Source: UBA1723 sp045629285
GTDB taxonomy: Bacteria > Bacteroidota > Bacteroidia > Bacteroidales > Paludibacteraceae
Length of the DNA: 64,000 nucleotides
Reading direction: 5' to 3'
NCBI GenBank assembly: GCA_045629285.1
Contig: JAZQQY010000016.1
Span: 5,708 to 69,707 of the forward strand
How positions within the stretch are numbered: the stretch's first letter is position 1; each line of letters opens with the position of its first letter. A program made the position numbers and the translations under genes. Under the pieces are notes generated by a model. It was not told where the DNA came from. It worked only from the letters and a program-made list of their open reading frames with translations, and searched no databases. This document shows positions 42,902-50,810 of this stretch, in pieces.

Positions 42902-43888
42902 ATGAATAAGATTAAAGAATTCCATTTGTTTGCAGGTATAGGCGGTGGCATTTATGGTGGCCAATTGTTGGGTCATCAGTGTTGCGGTGGGGTAGAAATA
43001 GACAAGTTCTGCCAGAGTGTCCTTCGCCAGCGTCAAGCCGATGGTTGGATGGAAAAATTTGATATTTTTGATGACATAACAAAAGTCGACGGAAAAGATT
43101 TTAAAGGTAAGTTTGAAGTCCTTTGCGGAGGATTCCCATGTCAGGCGTTCAGTCATGCGGCCCATGGCAAGAATATTGCTGAGAAAAACCTTTGGGGTGA
43201 GATGTTCAGAATTGCACAGGAGTCGGATGCTCCTATCGTCTTTGGAGAGAACGTAACATTCAAGGCTCTTGATAAAGCTAGAGCCGACTTGCAGTCGGTT
43301 GGATATAAGGTTCAGTTGTGTAAGTTGTCGTGTGGCGACATTGGGGCCGACCATCGACGTGACAGATATTGGTTGTTGGCGGTAAAAGATGATAGTGTCT
43401 TTGAAAAGTTAGCTGAACATATTCAGTCGCTACCTAAACTATCTGCAGATTGCTGGACAAAATCTCCACGAGATATCAAATATCCTGAAGGCAATGGCGA
43501 CAGACGTCGACAGTTGAAAGCGGTCGGTAATGCACAATCGCCATTTGTGGCCGCTACTGTCTTCAGAATCTTGACCAATCGTCACGTCGCAAAAAACAGT
43601 GAAGAGAAAGTCTTTGCATCTCAGGAGGAGATAGATGCTGTTTTTGAGACAAAGAAAACGTGGATAATGAAAACCTACGGTGAAGACAAAGGTTTTGTCC
43701 ATACTCCTACCACAATGGCAAACTACAGTTGTCCGTCTATGATGAAACATCATGGATGCCGCAACTACAATGAGATTTTCGGACGTCCGATGCCTAAAGA
43801 TGCAGAATATCTTATGGGTTTTCCGATAGGAGCTTCATTCCCTGAATCCAATAAAAAATCACTTCCTGAACCGTGGAAGATTAAGTAA
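42902..43888 (+). CDS. Orphan DNA (cytosine-5) methyltransferase with unusual motif order
   Basis: A 328-residue C5 methyltransferase. Motif I HLFAGIGGGIYGG (about 8-20) binds AdoMet. Motif IV GGFPCQAFS near 76-84 has the catalytic Cys. Motif VI is GENVT near 116. Motif VIII is ADHRRDRYWLL near 155. A motif IX/X-like segment (LKAVGNAQSPFVAATVF) comes early, near 205. It is followed by a further 110 residues containing HTPTTMANYSCPSM and YLMGFPIGAS, a target-recognition-type segment that normally precedes motif IX/X. No restriction endonuclease or repair gene is adjacent, so it is an orphan, perhaps phage-derived. The recognition site is unknown. Confidence 0.9.
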   Translation: MNKIKEFHLFAGIGGGIYGGQLLGHQCCGGVEIDKFCQSVLRQRQADGWMEKFDIFDDITKVDGKDFKGKFEVLCGGFPCQAFSHAAHGKNIAEKNLWGEMFRIAQESDAPIVFGENVTFKALDKARADLQSVGYKVQLCKLSCGDIGADHRRDRYWLLAVKDDSVFEKLAEHIQSLPKLSADCWTKSPRDIKYPEGNGDRRRQLKAVGNAQSPFVAATVFRILTNRHVAKNSEEKVFASQEEIDAVFETKKTWIMKTYGEDKGFVHTPTTMANYSCPSMMKHHGCRNYNEIFGRPMPKDAEYLMGFPIGASFPESNKKSLPEPWKIK

Positions 43889-44099
43889 AAATTCCCATGT
43901 TGTTTATGTATGCTGGGGTCTCAGTCTCTGTTTCATTGGCTGTCATAACCTTGTTTTGTCGGAAGTTTATGTCCGTATCAGCCTCAATATAGAGAATTTT
44001 TTGTGCATTTGACTTGTTTTGGTTGTCATAGTGTAATGTGGCAATCTATAAGGGCGAAGGTGCAAAATGAAGTCGCAAATTGTTGTATTCGCACTTCAT
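43881..44099 (-). pseudogene. Possible decayed small gene with in-frame stop
   Basis: On the minus strand an ATG at 44099 opens a frame of 17 codons (MKCEYNNLRLHFAPSPL), meets a TAG at 44046-44048, and then continues without interruption for 54 codons (starting IATLHYDNQNKSNAQK) to a TAA at 43881-43883. The composition reads like real protein. A hairpin (AAAATGAAGT at 44064-44073 with ACTTCATTTT at 44093-44102) lies over its start. It may equally be a dispersed intergenic repeat or a chance frame. It overlaps the methyltransferase stop by 8 bases. Confidence 0.3.
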
Positions 44100-44181
44100 T
44101 TTCCTTGCATTGACATAAGAGAAGCTGTTACGTAATGCAGATGTTTGAGTAAATGAAAAATCAAACGTGCTTAACCTCCAT
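43889..44181. other. Gap between the methyltransferase and GLUG lipoprotein genes
   Basis: About 290 bases. It holds the possible decayed small gene at 43881-44099 and an imperfect 10-pair hairpin at 44064-44102 that could end methyltransferase transcription, though its T run is short. The rest (44103-44181) shows no feature. Confidence 0.4.
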
Positions 44182-44220
44182 AAAAAGAGAAGGTGTGCTA
44201 ATTTGAGATTTAGCACACCT
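44182..44220 (-). terminator. Terminator of the rpoN operon
   Basis: AGGTGTGCTAA-type arms at 44191-44201 and 44210-44220 form an 11-pair stem. On the minus strand it is followed by TTCTC and five T. It lies just after the GLUG lipoprotein stop. Confidence 0.8.
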
Positions 44221-44248
44221 ATCGTTATTTTAACTTATTGTATTTGAA

Positions 44249-45064
44249 TTACATCTGGAACAAAAGACGAGTCAACTTGTCTGATGTGATGTCGCGTTTT
44301 CTTGCGCAGACATCATGTTTTTCAATAATGATGTTGACTCTGTCAATACATTCGGATACCATCACGTCTTGAGCGTCGCTACCAGAAATCGGATTGACAC
44401 CAGACTTACCTGATACTTGTCCGCCTGCGTAACTTCTGACAACACCACCGAACTCCATCAATCCGACGATACCTCCCGCTAAGTACTCAGATGCTGAAAC
44501 GTTACCTACGAAATAGCAATCAGCCACTCCACCGTAGCTTGCGCAACCGACGACACCTCCGATGTTATTTACACCTTTTACCTGACCGCTTACCTTGCAG
44601 TCTGAAATATTAGTGCGGTAAGCACATCCACAGACGATACCAACGTTACGCTGACCTATAACCTGATCTGTAACGATTGTGAAATTTTTGATAGTCGAAT
44701 TCTTGGCGTAACCGAACAATCCTACGTTGTCGGATCTGTCTGTCTTGCCGATTCCGCAACATGTGATTGTGTGACCTTTTCCGATGAATGTTCCGATGAA
44801 AGGAAATTCCTCAGTACCGATAGGAGAAAGGTGGTCGTTGATGATCGATATGTCACTCTCCAAAGTTACTATAAGTGGAGAGATCAAACTGTCGTTTACG
44901 TGAAATTTTCCGCTATTGTAGTCGCTCACAAATGCAGAAAATTCCTCTGAACTTGTGATTCTTATTTCAGCAGTTTCAGAGTTAGCCTCTTTCTTCTTGC
45001 TGCAACTTTGAGATATTAGTGCAAATGCTAAAAATAGTATTGCGAAAAGTCCCCTATTAATCAT
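44249..45064 (-). CDS. Lipoprotein with GLUG-type repeats
   Basis: A 271-residue lipoprotein; lipobox ISQSC places the lipidated Cys at 21, followed by SKKKE. The mature part holds at least four GLUG-like repeats (VGLFGYAKNSTIKN, VGIVCGCAYRTNISDC, GGVVGCASYGGVADC, GGIVGLMEFGGVVRS), which build a right-handed beta-helix-like surface found in adhesins and surface lipoproteins. The first 95 residues lack repeats. It is the last gene of a minus-strand set with rpoN and a membrane protein, 32 bases after the latter, and has a terminator. Confidence 0.82.
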   Translation of the reverse strand: MINRGLFAILFLAFALISQSCSKKKEANSETAEIRITSSEEFSAFVSDYNSGKFHVNDSLISPLIVTLESDISIINDHLSPIGTEEFPFIGTFIGKGHTITCCGIGKTDRSDNVGLFGYAKNSTIKNFTIVTDQVIGQRNVGIVCGCAYRTNISDCKVSGQVKGVNNIGGVVGCASYGGVADCYFVGNVSASEYLAGGIVGLMEFGGVVRSYAGGQVSGKSGVNPISGSDAQDVMVSECIDRVNIIIEKHDVCARKRDITSDKLTRLLFQM

Positions 45065-45096
45065 GTTAAATTAAATACACTTGTTTAAACCAATTG

Positions 45097-45813
45097 TCAT
45101 ACAAATAACTTCTGCAACATCATGATAATGCTGTATCCGTAAAAGCCCATTATAAAGCCGAAAACGTAAGTTGATACGAAACTCAAGAATGAAACTTTTT
45201 TATAGTACATTAGTGCGAACCCTAATATACCAAGCAAAAGTAGTAAAAATGCTATAATATACAATATTTTATTGAAAAAAAAGACAAGTGCAGTCCATTC
45301 TATCATCAAATGTAGTGTATTTCCGACCAAAAACGCTAATCCGACAGTTAATCCACTAATATAGAAACGATTATTGAAAACCTTTTTGTTTATGACTGCC
45401 AATGCAGGAAGTGTCATGTATGTAATCGCTGTCATTAGCACTCCAAGTTGGTAGAATTTCGGTACTGAAATGATATTCAGCATGTAGCTGAATGCTAAGA
45501 TGGCACAGCTATAGAACAGGGTCAACAATACCAAGTTGTCTTTTGAGATGAGTTTGGAGAAGAACCAGTTAAGCAGTGTGACTAGTAAAGCCCATACGAT
45601 CAATATTGTATAGACAGCACTTTGCAGAAATTGTGGGTAGTAACTTTGTGCAATGGTCAGACAGATTTGTGACCATGCACCTATCAGTGCTATATGACGT
45701 GCGATTCCGTGTTTCCACGAAAGTCCTATGACAATAGCCCAGAATAAGAGAATCAGAATCGGGTAAATATATGCACTTATTACGGCTGCGGCTAAATATA
45801 TTAAATGTTCCAT
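45097..45813 (-). CDS. Polytopic membrane protein of unknown function
   Basis: A 238-residue protein that I do not recognise. It is almost wholly hydrophobic, with seven or eight predicted membrane segments (for example IYPILILLFWAIVIGL, LGVLMTAITYMTLPALAV, ILYIIAFLLLLLGILGFALM) and very short loops with few charged residues. No transporter motif or signal peptide is visible. The gene starts 8 bases after the rpoN stop and probably depends on its transcript. An integral inner-membrane location is certain enough; the function cannot be given. Confidence 0.75.
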   Translation of the reverse strand: MEHLIYLAAAVISAYIYPILILLFWAIVIGLSWKHGIARHIALIGAWSQICLTIAQSYYPQFLQSAVYTILIVWALLVTLLNWFFSKLISKDNLVLLTLFYSCAILAFSYMLNIISVPKFYQLGVLMTAITYMTLPALAVINKKVFNNRFYISGLTVGLAFLVGNTLHLMIEWTALVFFFNKILYIIAFLLLLLGILGFALMYYKKVSFLSFVSTYVFGFIMGFYGYSIIMMLQKLFV

Positions 45814-45821
45814 TTTGTAGT

Positions 45822-47327
45822 TTATAGTTCTTTTCTGAATTGTGCTTTTGGAATACCAAGCTGGTCTCGATATTTTGCGATTGTTCGTCGTGCTAGCGAG
45901 AATCCTTTATCTTTCATGTATTCCACAATCTGCTGATCTGATAACGGTTTCTTTTTGTCCTCTTCTTCAATACACTTCAAGAACAAGTTCTTGAGTTTTG
46001 CCATACTGTGAACCTCTCCTTCATCTGTCTCGACAGACTCAGTGAAGAAATGTTTTAGAGGGAATACTCCAAAGTCAGTCTGGACATATTTATTGTTGCA
46101 GACGCGAGACACGGTACTGATATCAAAACCAGTATCGTCTGCTATCGTCTTCATGATCATAGGTTTGAGCTCCTCGTCATCGCCAGTTTCAAAGAATGCT
46201 TTCTGACGATTGATGATAGCTGTCATTACCTTTGTCATAGTATCAGTACGTTGCTGTACTGCCGATATGAACCATTTTGCGGCGTCGACTTTCTGCTTGA
46301 TGAAAAGGGCCGCATCTTTCTGTGCTCTGGATTGATTCTTTCTGTTGTTGGCATACTCCTCAAGCACAGTTGCATAATGGTTGTTTAGCTGAAGGGTAGG
46401 GGTATTGGCTTGATTAAGAGTCAAAACCAATTCTCCGTCTTCGTCATAAACGTTGAAATCTGGTACGATAACAACGGAATTGTCCATCAAGATATCGCTT
46501 GGATTGCAAGGTTGAGGATTAAGTTTTTTCAACTCAGCAACAGCATCCAGCACCTCTTCTTCTGTCGCACCAAGAGCCTTTTGGATTTTATCGAGGCGTT
46601 TGTCCTCCATCGCAGTATAGCACTCTTCCAATATCCTTATTGCAAGGTTTACTGCTGGCGAAGGTACGTCGACTCTCTTTAGCTGCAGAATCAGACATTC
46701 GCGTATGTTTCTGGCGCCTACACCTGCTGGTTCAAGAGATTGAACTACAGCGATCGCCTGTTCGACTTGCTCTTCGGTAATCATTTTTGAAGCGATGAAA
46801 ACGAAGTCGTCCACGATTGTCTCGGTGTCACGTTCCAAATATCCTCTCGGGCTCAAGCATCCGATGACATAAAGAGCGATATTCTTTATCTCTTCTGAAA
46901 CGTGAGGAAGAAGGTTAAGCTGGTCGCGCAGATTCTCAAGGATGGTCTCATCTGCCTGATAGCTCATCTCCGGACGTCGCTCCTGCTCGGTCATGTCGTT
47001 GTATTGGTACGACGGGATGTCGTCCGCACTCACGTAATCGCCTAGTGTGAAGTCGTCGTTGTTGCCGTCGTCGTAATCAAGGCCATTGTCTTCGTCGCCT
47101 CCGAGATTGTCGTTGTCATCACCGTCATAGTCGTCCTTTTCGGTTTTCTTCTCGTTGTCATAGTCGTATTCTTCGTTAACTTCAAGGGCAGGATTCTCCT
47201 CGATCTCCTGCTCCACACGCTCGTTGAACTCTAGCGTGGATTGCGTGAGAAGCTTCATCACCTGTATTTGTAGAGGCGACAATTTGAGCTGCTGCTGCTG
47301 TTGTATGGTTAACGACTGACCTGACAT
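45822..47327 (-). CDS. rpoN: RNA polymerase sigma-54 factor
   Basis: A 501-residue sigma-54 with all three regions. Region I is Gln-rich (LTIQQQQQLKLSPLQIQVMK) and contacts activators. A strongly acidic Asp/Glu/Asn stretch at about 50-105 forms region II. The core-binding region (LREQLNLLPHVSEE-like segment, LEPAGVGARNIRECLILQL) and the DNA-binding helix-turn-helix (GFDISTVSRVCNNKYVQT) follow. The RpoN box ARRTIAKYR near residue 485 reads the -24 promoter element. It directs sigma-54 promoters with enhancer-binding activators. It is 7 bases after the SDR gene and 8 bases before the membrane protein gene. Confidence 0.96.
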   Translation of the reverse strand: MSGQSLTIQQQQQLKLSPLQIQVMKLLTQSTLEFNERVEQEIEENPALEVNEEYDYDNEKKTEKDDYDGDDNDNLGGDEDNGLDYDDGNNDDFTLGDYVSADDIPSYQYNDMTEQERRPEMSYQADETILENLRDQLNLLPHVSEEIKNIALYVIGCLSPRGYLERDTETIVDDFVFIASKMITEEQVEQAIAVVQSLEPAGVGARNIRECLILQLKRVDVPSPAVNLAIRILEECYTAMEDKRLDKIQKALGATEEEVLDAVAELKKLNPQPCNPSDILMDNSVVIVPDFNVYDEDGELVLTLNQANTPTLQLNNHYATVLEEYANNRKNQSRAQKDAALFIKQKVDAAKWFISAVQQRTDTMTKVMTAIINRQKAFFETGDDEELKPMIMKTIADDTGFDISTVSRVCNNKYVQTDFGVFPLKHFFTESVETDEGEVHSMAKLKNLFLKCIEEEDKKKPLSDQQIVEYMKDKGFSLARRTIAKYRDQLGIPKAQFRKEL

Positions 47328-47334
47328 GTATTCG

Positions 47335-48162
47335 TCAAATGTTTTCTGTCAAATATTTTTGTGTGTTGTCCCAAAGTTGCGACCACTCCTCACGCGTGTA
47401 TACGTCGGAAGGGATTTGCATGATCTTACAATCGTGGTATGCCATTCCTGTGGTCAGCGGGCGGTTAGATAACAGGTAGAGTGCTGTCTCCGCTCCCTTT
47501 TCTGGAGTGCGTACAAACGGGCTTAGGAAAGCGTCTGCGATGCCTTCAAACCATCTGCCTCTAGTTATCATCACCGTATTGACGATGCCTGGATCCACTG
47601 CGTAGACTGAGATATTAGAGTTGTCATATTTGCGTGCCAGATGCTGTGTGTAGGCGTAGAGGGCAAGCTTGGAACTTGCGTATCTGCGGAACCTGTTGAA
47701 CCTGTCTTCCGGGTGAAACGGGTCGCCGGATATCGTGCCCCAACGGATCGATGACACCATGTTTACGATTTTTGCATCGTGAGCCAATGATCGCTGTAGA
47801 CGTTCAATCAAACGGACATTGCCAAGGTAGTTGACTGCCATGGACATATCAACATCTTCCTTGCTCTGGCTTTCATACTGGCACAACACGCCTGCGATGC
47901 ACACAAGTTCATTGACAATGTAGCATTTCTGCTCAATAGCCTCGGTGAACTTGTTGATGGAGCGTTTGTCCGACAAATCAAGCATTATGGATTCAATGGT
48001 GCTGTGGGGATAAGCAGACTTAAGATCACCTAGCAACTCTTTGGACTTTGCCAAACTTCTGCATGCGATGATCAAATGTTTGCCTTGGCGCACGACCTCC
48101 TCGGCGACAACTCTACCGACTTTACCGGTCGCACCGGTAACTATGCTCACCCTACTACTCAT
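47335..48162 (-). CDS. Short-chain dehydrogenase/reductase
   Basis: A 275-residue Rossmann-fold oxidoreductase of the SDR family. The nucleotide-binding loop is VTGATGKVGRVVAEE, the catalytic Ser sits in MVSSIRWG, and the Tyr-Lys pair in RYASSKLALYAY. AVDPGIVNT marks the following strand. It resembles retinol-dehydrogenase/WW-domain-oxidoreductase-like SDRs, which act on varied alcohols and ketones with NADP(H) or NAD(H). The substrate is unknown. It is the first gene of the minus-strand set with rpoN, with a 7-base spacing; the shared promoter should lie upstream of 48162. Confidence 0.9.
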   Translation of the reverse strand: MSSRVSIVTGATGKVGRVVAEEVVRQGKHLIIACRSLAKSKELLGDLKSAYPHSTIESIMLDLSDKRSINKFTEAIEQKCYIVNELVCIAGVLCQYESQSKEDVDMSMAVNYLGNVRLIERLQRSLAHDAKIVNMVSSIRWGTISGDPFHPEDRFNRFRRYASSKLALYAYTQHLARKYDNSNISVYAVDPGIVNTVMITRGRWFEGIADAFLSPFVRTPEKGAETALYLLSNRPLTTGMAYHDCKIMQIPSDVYTREEWSQLWDNTQKYLTENI

Positions 48163-48333
48163 TTACTCTGTTGATTAATAGCTCCTTATAGACATCTTAT
48201 CGCTAAAAAGCTATCAATGTCGTTTTTCATGAATCTAATTTATGCGAAATTAGTTAACTTTTCAGCAAATTTGTCACTGCAAACAAATGTTTTTTAACAT
48301 AATAACATAAATTAACGAAAATTTCTTAGTGAT

Positions 48334-48500
48334 TTATTTTACTGCAATTTTTATGGCTTCCATACCAACTTTAACGATGTAAATGCCAGTAGGTAGATAG
48401 AACTGAGCAATTCCTATATTAGTATTTTGCTTAGTAATTAAAGCTCCATCGATGTATATACGGAAATCATCTCTCCTTTGTTGTCGTAGAAATTCATCAC
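48334..48500 (-). pseudogene. Frameshifted remnant of a T9SS type A sorting-domain gene
   Basis: On the minus strand the frame ending at TAA 48334-48336 reads FRIYIDGALITKQNTNIG then AQFYLPTGIYIVKVGMEAI and KIAVK. It is very like the type A sorting-domain end of the CotH protein in this window (SGIYIVKVGIECKKVVVE). Just upstream a different frame reads FLVMNFYDNKGE, which fits the preceding strand, so a frameshift near 48470 separates the two. There is no start, signal peptide or body. It is the tail of a lost exported protein, cut off by the fabF terminator. Confidence 0.65.
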
Positions 48501-48501
48501 T

Positions 48502-48530
48502 AAAAAGGGCAGACCGTTTGGCCTGCCCTT
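48502..48530 (-). terminator. Terminator of the fab cluster
   Basis: AAGGGCAG at 48505-48512 pairs with CTGCCCTT at 48523-48530. On the minus strand it is followed by TTTTTA. It lies 24 bases after the fabF stop. Confidence 0.82.
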
Positions 48531-48553
48531 ATAAGATTCTATTTCAAGAATGA

Positions 48554-49795
48554 TTAGATCTTTCTCAAAGCTACACAACCGTTGTGACCACCGAATCCTA
48601 GTGAAGTAGAGAATGCGATGTTGACGTCAGCCTTAACAGCCTTGTTTGGAGTGTAGTTAAGGTCGCACTCAGGATCTGCCTCCTTATAGTTGATAGTTGG
48701 AGTAACGATACCGTTCTTCAATGTTAGAGCTGCGACGATCAACTCCAATGCACCAGCTGCACCAAGACAGTGACCCATCATTGACTTGCTTGATGAGATG
48801 TGAGCCTTGCGAGCTGCCTCCTCACCTAGAGCTAGCTTGAATGCTGCAGTTTCACCCTTATCGTTAAGTGGTGTACCTGTACCGTGTGCGTTGATATAAA
48901 GTAGATCCTTAGAAGCATCGAAGTTAGACTCCTCAAGAGCCAACTTGATTGCCTTGCTAGCAGGAACTCCGTCTGGTTTTGGAGCTGTGTAGTGGTAAGC
49001 GTCACAAGTGTTGCCGTAACCAGTAACCTCAGCGTAGATCTTAGCTCCACGTGCCTTGGCGTGCTCATACTCCTCAAGAACAAGGATACCACATCCTTCA
49101 CCCATTACGAATCCAGCACGACGCTTGTCGAATGGAAGTGATGCCTCGTTAGGGTCAGTAGCACGTGAAAGAGCCTTTGAGTTAGCGAAACCACCGATTG
49201 CAAGTGGGTTGACAGCAGCCTCACTACCACCAGCAACGATTGCATCAGCGTAACCGTGCTTGATAGCGTGGAATGCTTCACCTACTGCGTGAGTAGATGT
49301 GGCACATGCTGTAACAACTGGGATACATGGACCCTCTAGCTTGTGTGCGATTGCTACCTGACCTGACGCCATGTTAGCGATTAGCATTGGGATGAATAGA
49401 GGAGAAATACGGTTCATACCCTCGTTGATAAGCTTCTCGCACTCTGTTGTGAAGACGTGCATACCACCGATACCTGAACCAATGTAAGTTCCGAATCTGT
49501 CGGCAGCGATGTTCTCGTCGCTCTTCAATCCAGAATCTGCAATAGCCTGATTAGCAGCGGCTAGAGCAAACTGTGCGAAACGGTCTGACTTACGTGCCAT
49601 ACCTTTATCTACACCGAAATCCTCTGCCTTGAAATCCTTAACCTCAGCGGCAAGTTTTACCGGATGATCACCAGTCTCATACTGAGTGATCTGACCGATT
49701 CCGTTTACGCCATTTACAAGGCTATTCCAATATGCGTCTATATTGTTACCGATAGGCGAAATAACGCCCATACCTGTAATTACGACTCTTCTCAT
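48554..49795 (-). CDS. fabF: Beta-ketoacyl-ACP synthase II
   Basis: A 413-residue condensing enzyme that elongates acyl-ACP with malonyl-ACP. The catalytic triad is seen: Cys in VTACATSTHAVGEA, His in INAHGTGTPLND and His in KSMMGHCLGAAGALE. The start MRRVVITGMGVISPIG is the family standard, and the length is normal. It is the last gene of a minus-strand fatty-acid cluster after fabH and fabK; 34 bases separate it from fabK. No acyl carrier protein gene is adjacent. A terminator follows. Confidence 0.97.
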   Translation of the reverse strand: MRRVVITGMGVISPIGNNIDAYWNSLVNGVNGIGQITQYETGDHPVKLAAEVKDFKAEDFGVDKGMARKSDRFAQFALAAANQAIADSGLKSDENIAADRFGTYIGSGIGGMHVFTTECEKLINEGMNRISPLFIPMLIANMASGQVAIAHKLEGPCIPVVTACATSTHAVGEAFHAIKHGYADAIVAGGSEAAVNPLAIGGFANSKALSRATDPNEASLPFDKRRAGFVMGEGCGILVLEEYEHAKARGAKIYAEVTGYGNTCDAYHYTAPKPDGVPASKAIKLALEESNFDASKDLLYINAHGTGTPLNDKGETAAFKLALGEEAARKAHISSSKSMMGHCLGAAGALELIVAALTLKNGIVTPTINYKEADPECDLNYTPNKAVKADVNIAFSTSLGFGGHNGCVALRKI

Positions 49796-49829
49796 TTCAA
49801 TTCTTTTTATAAATTTTACGCAAAACTAT

Positions 49830-50774
49830 TTAAGCCAGACGATTGTTTGCTCCCTTAAGTAGTTCCTCACACTTGCTTGCCATCTCTTCTACGATAGCCT
49901 TGCAAGACTTCTTCTCATTGATCATACCTGCGATTTCACCTGCCATGAAGCTTCCCTCCTTCAAGTTACCGTCCTTAACGGCCTTACGAAGTGAACCAGC
50001 ACCGAATGCAAGCAACTCCTCTGATGTGACAGCAGGATCGTTCTCCATCTTAGCAAAGTTCTTAGAGAATGGAGTACGTACTGTACGAACTGGGTGACCA
50101 AGCTTCTTACCTGTTACGATTGTATCGTTGTCACCTGCCTTCAATACCTTCTCCTTATATGTCTCGTGTACAGTACACTCGTCCGCTACCAAGAAACATG
50201 TTCCGCACTGAACTGCCTCAGCACCCAACATGAATGCAGCTGCCATACCACGACCGTCACCGATACCGCCGGCTGCGATAACTGGTACGCTTACTGCGTC
50301 AACGATCTGAGGAACAAGTGGCAATGTGTTTGCTTCACCTGTGTGACCACCACTCTCAGCACCCTCAGCGATGATTGCGTCGACTCCCATTCTCTCGATA
50401 CGTAGAGCCAAAGCAACGCTCGCTACAACCGGCATAACCTTGATGCCTGCTGCCTTCCACATCTCCATGAATGGAGCAGGTGAACCAGCACCTGTAGTAA
50501 GAATCTTAACTCCTTCCTCGACAACGATCTGAGCGATCTTCTCAACCTCTGGAGCCTGAAGCATAATGTTAACGCCGAATGGCTTGTCAGTCATTTTCTT
50601 GCACTTTCTGATCTCCTCTCTTACGATTTCTGGAGGACAAGCGCCTGTGATAATTCCTAAACCACCTGCGTTACTTACAGCAGCTGCCAAACTAGCGTCT
50701 GCTACCCATGCCATACCACCCTGGATAATTGGATATTTTATACCCAATAGGTCGCAAATCTTACTCTTTATCAT
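49830..50774 (-). CDS. fabK: FMN-dependent enoyl-ACP reductase II
   Basis: A 314-residue TIM-barrel flavoprotein of the FabK/nitronate monooxygenase family. IIQGGMAWVADASLAAAVSN, GGLGIITG, PFGVNIMLQAP, ESGGHTGEANTLPLVPQIV and PVIAAGGIGDGRGMAAAFML mark FMN and substrate sites. Location between fabH and fabF supports the enoyl-ACP reductase role, the last reduction of each elongation cycle, rather than nitronate oxidation. FabK-type enzymes replace FabI and resist triclosan. The gene is 36 bases after fabH on the same strand. Confidence 0.93.
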   Translation of the reverse strand: MIKSKICDLLGIKYPIIQGGMAWVADASLAAAVSNAGGLGIITGACPPEIVREEIRKCKKMTDKPFGVNIMLQAPEVEKIAQIVVEEGVKILTTGAGSPAPFMEMWKAAGIKVMPVVASVALALRIERMGVDAIIAEGAESGGHTGEANTLPLVPQIVDAVSVPVIAAGGIGDGRGMAAAFMLGAEAVQCGTCFLVADECTVHETYKEKVLKAGDNDTIVTGKKLGHPVRTVRTPFSKNFAKMENDPAVTSEELLAFGAGSLRKAVKDGNLKEGSFMAGEIAGMINEKKSCKAIVEEMASKCEELLKGANNRLA

Positions 50775-50810
50775 GACTTATGTGTATTTTCTGAATTGAT
50801 TACTAATTTA

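Larger units (their letters stand above)
48163..48553. other. Gap between the SDR and fabF genes
   Basis: About 390 bases. The left part (48163-48330) is the AT-rich upstream region of the SDR/rpoN transcript, without a convincing consensus promoter. The middle holds a decayed T9SS sorting-domain remnant (48334-48500). The right end holds the fabF terminator. Confidence 0.6.

Noticed and set aside
48484..48530. Reading the fabF terminator region as coding sequence for the sorting-domain remnant
   Set aside because: The frame upstream of NFYDNKGE runs through the GGGCAG hairpin, which is better explained as the fabF terminator. The remnant is taken to begin after it.
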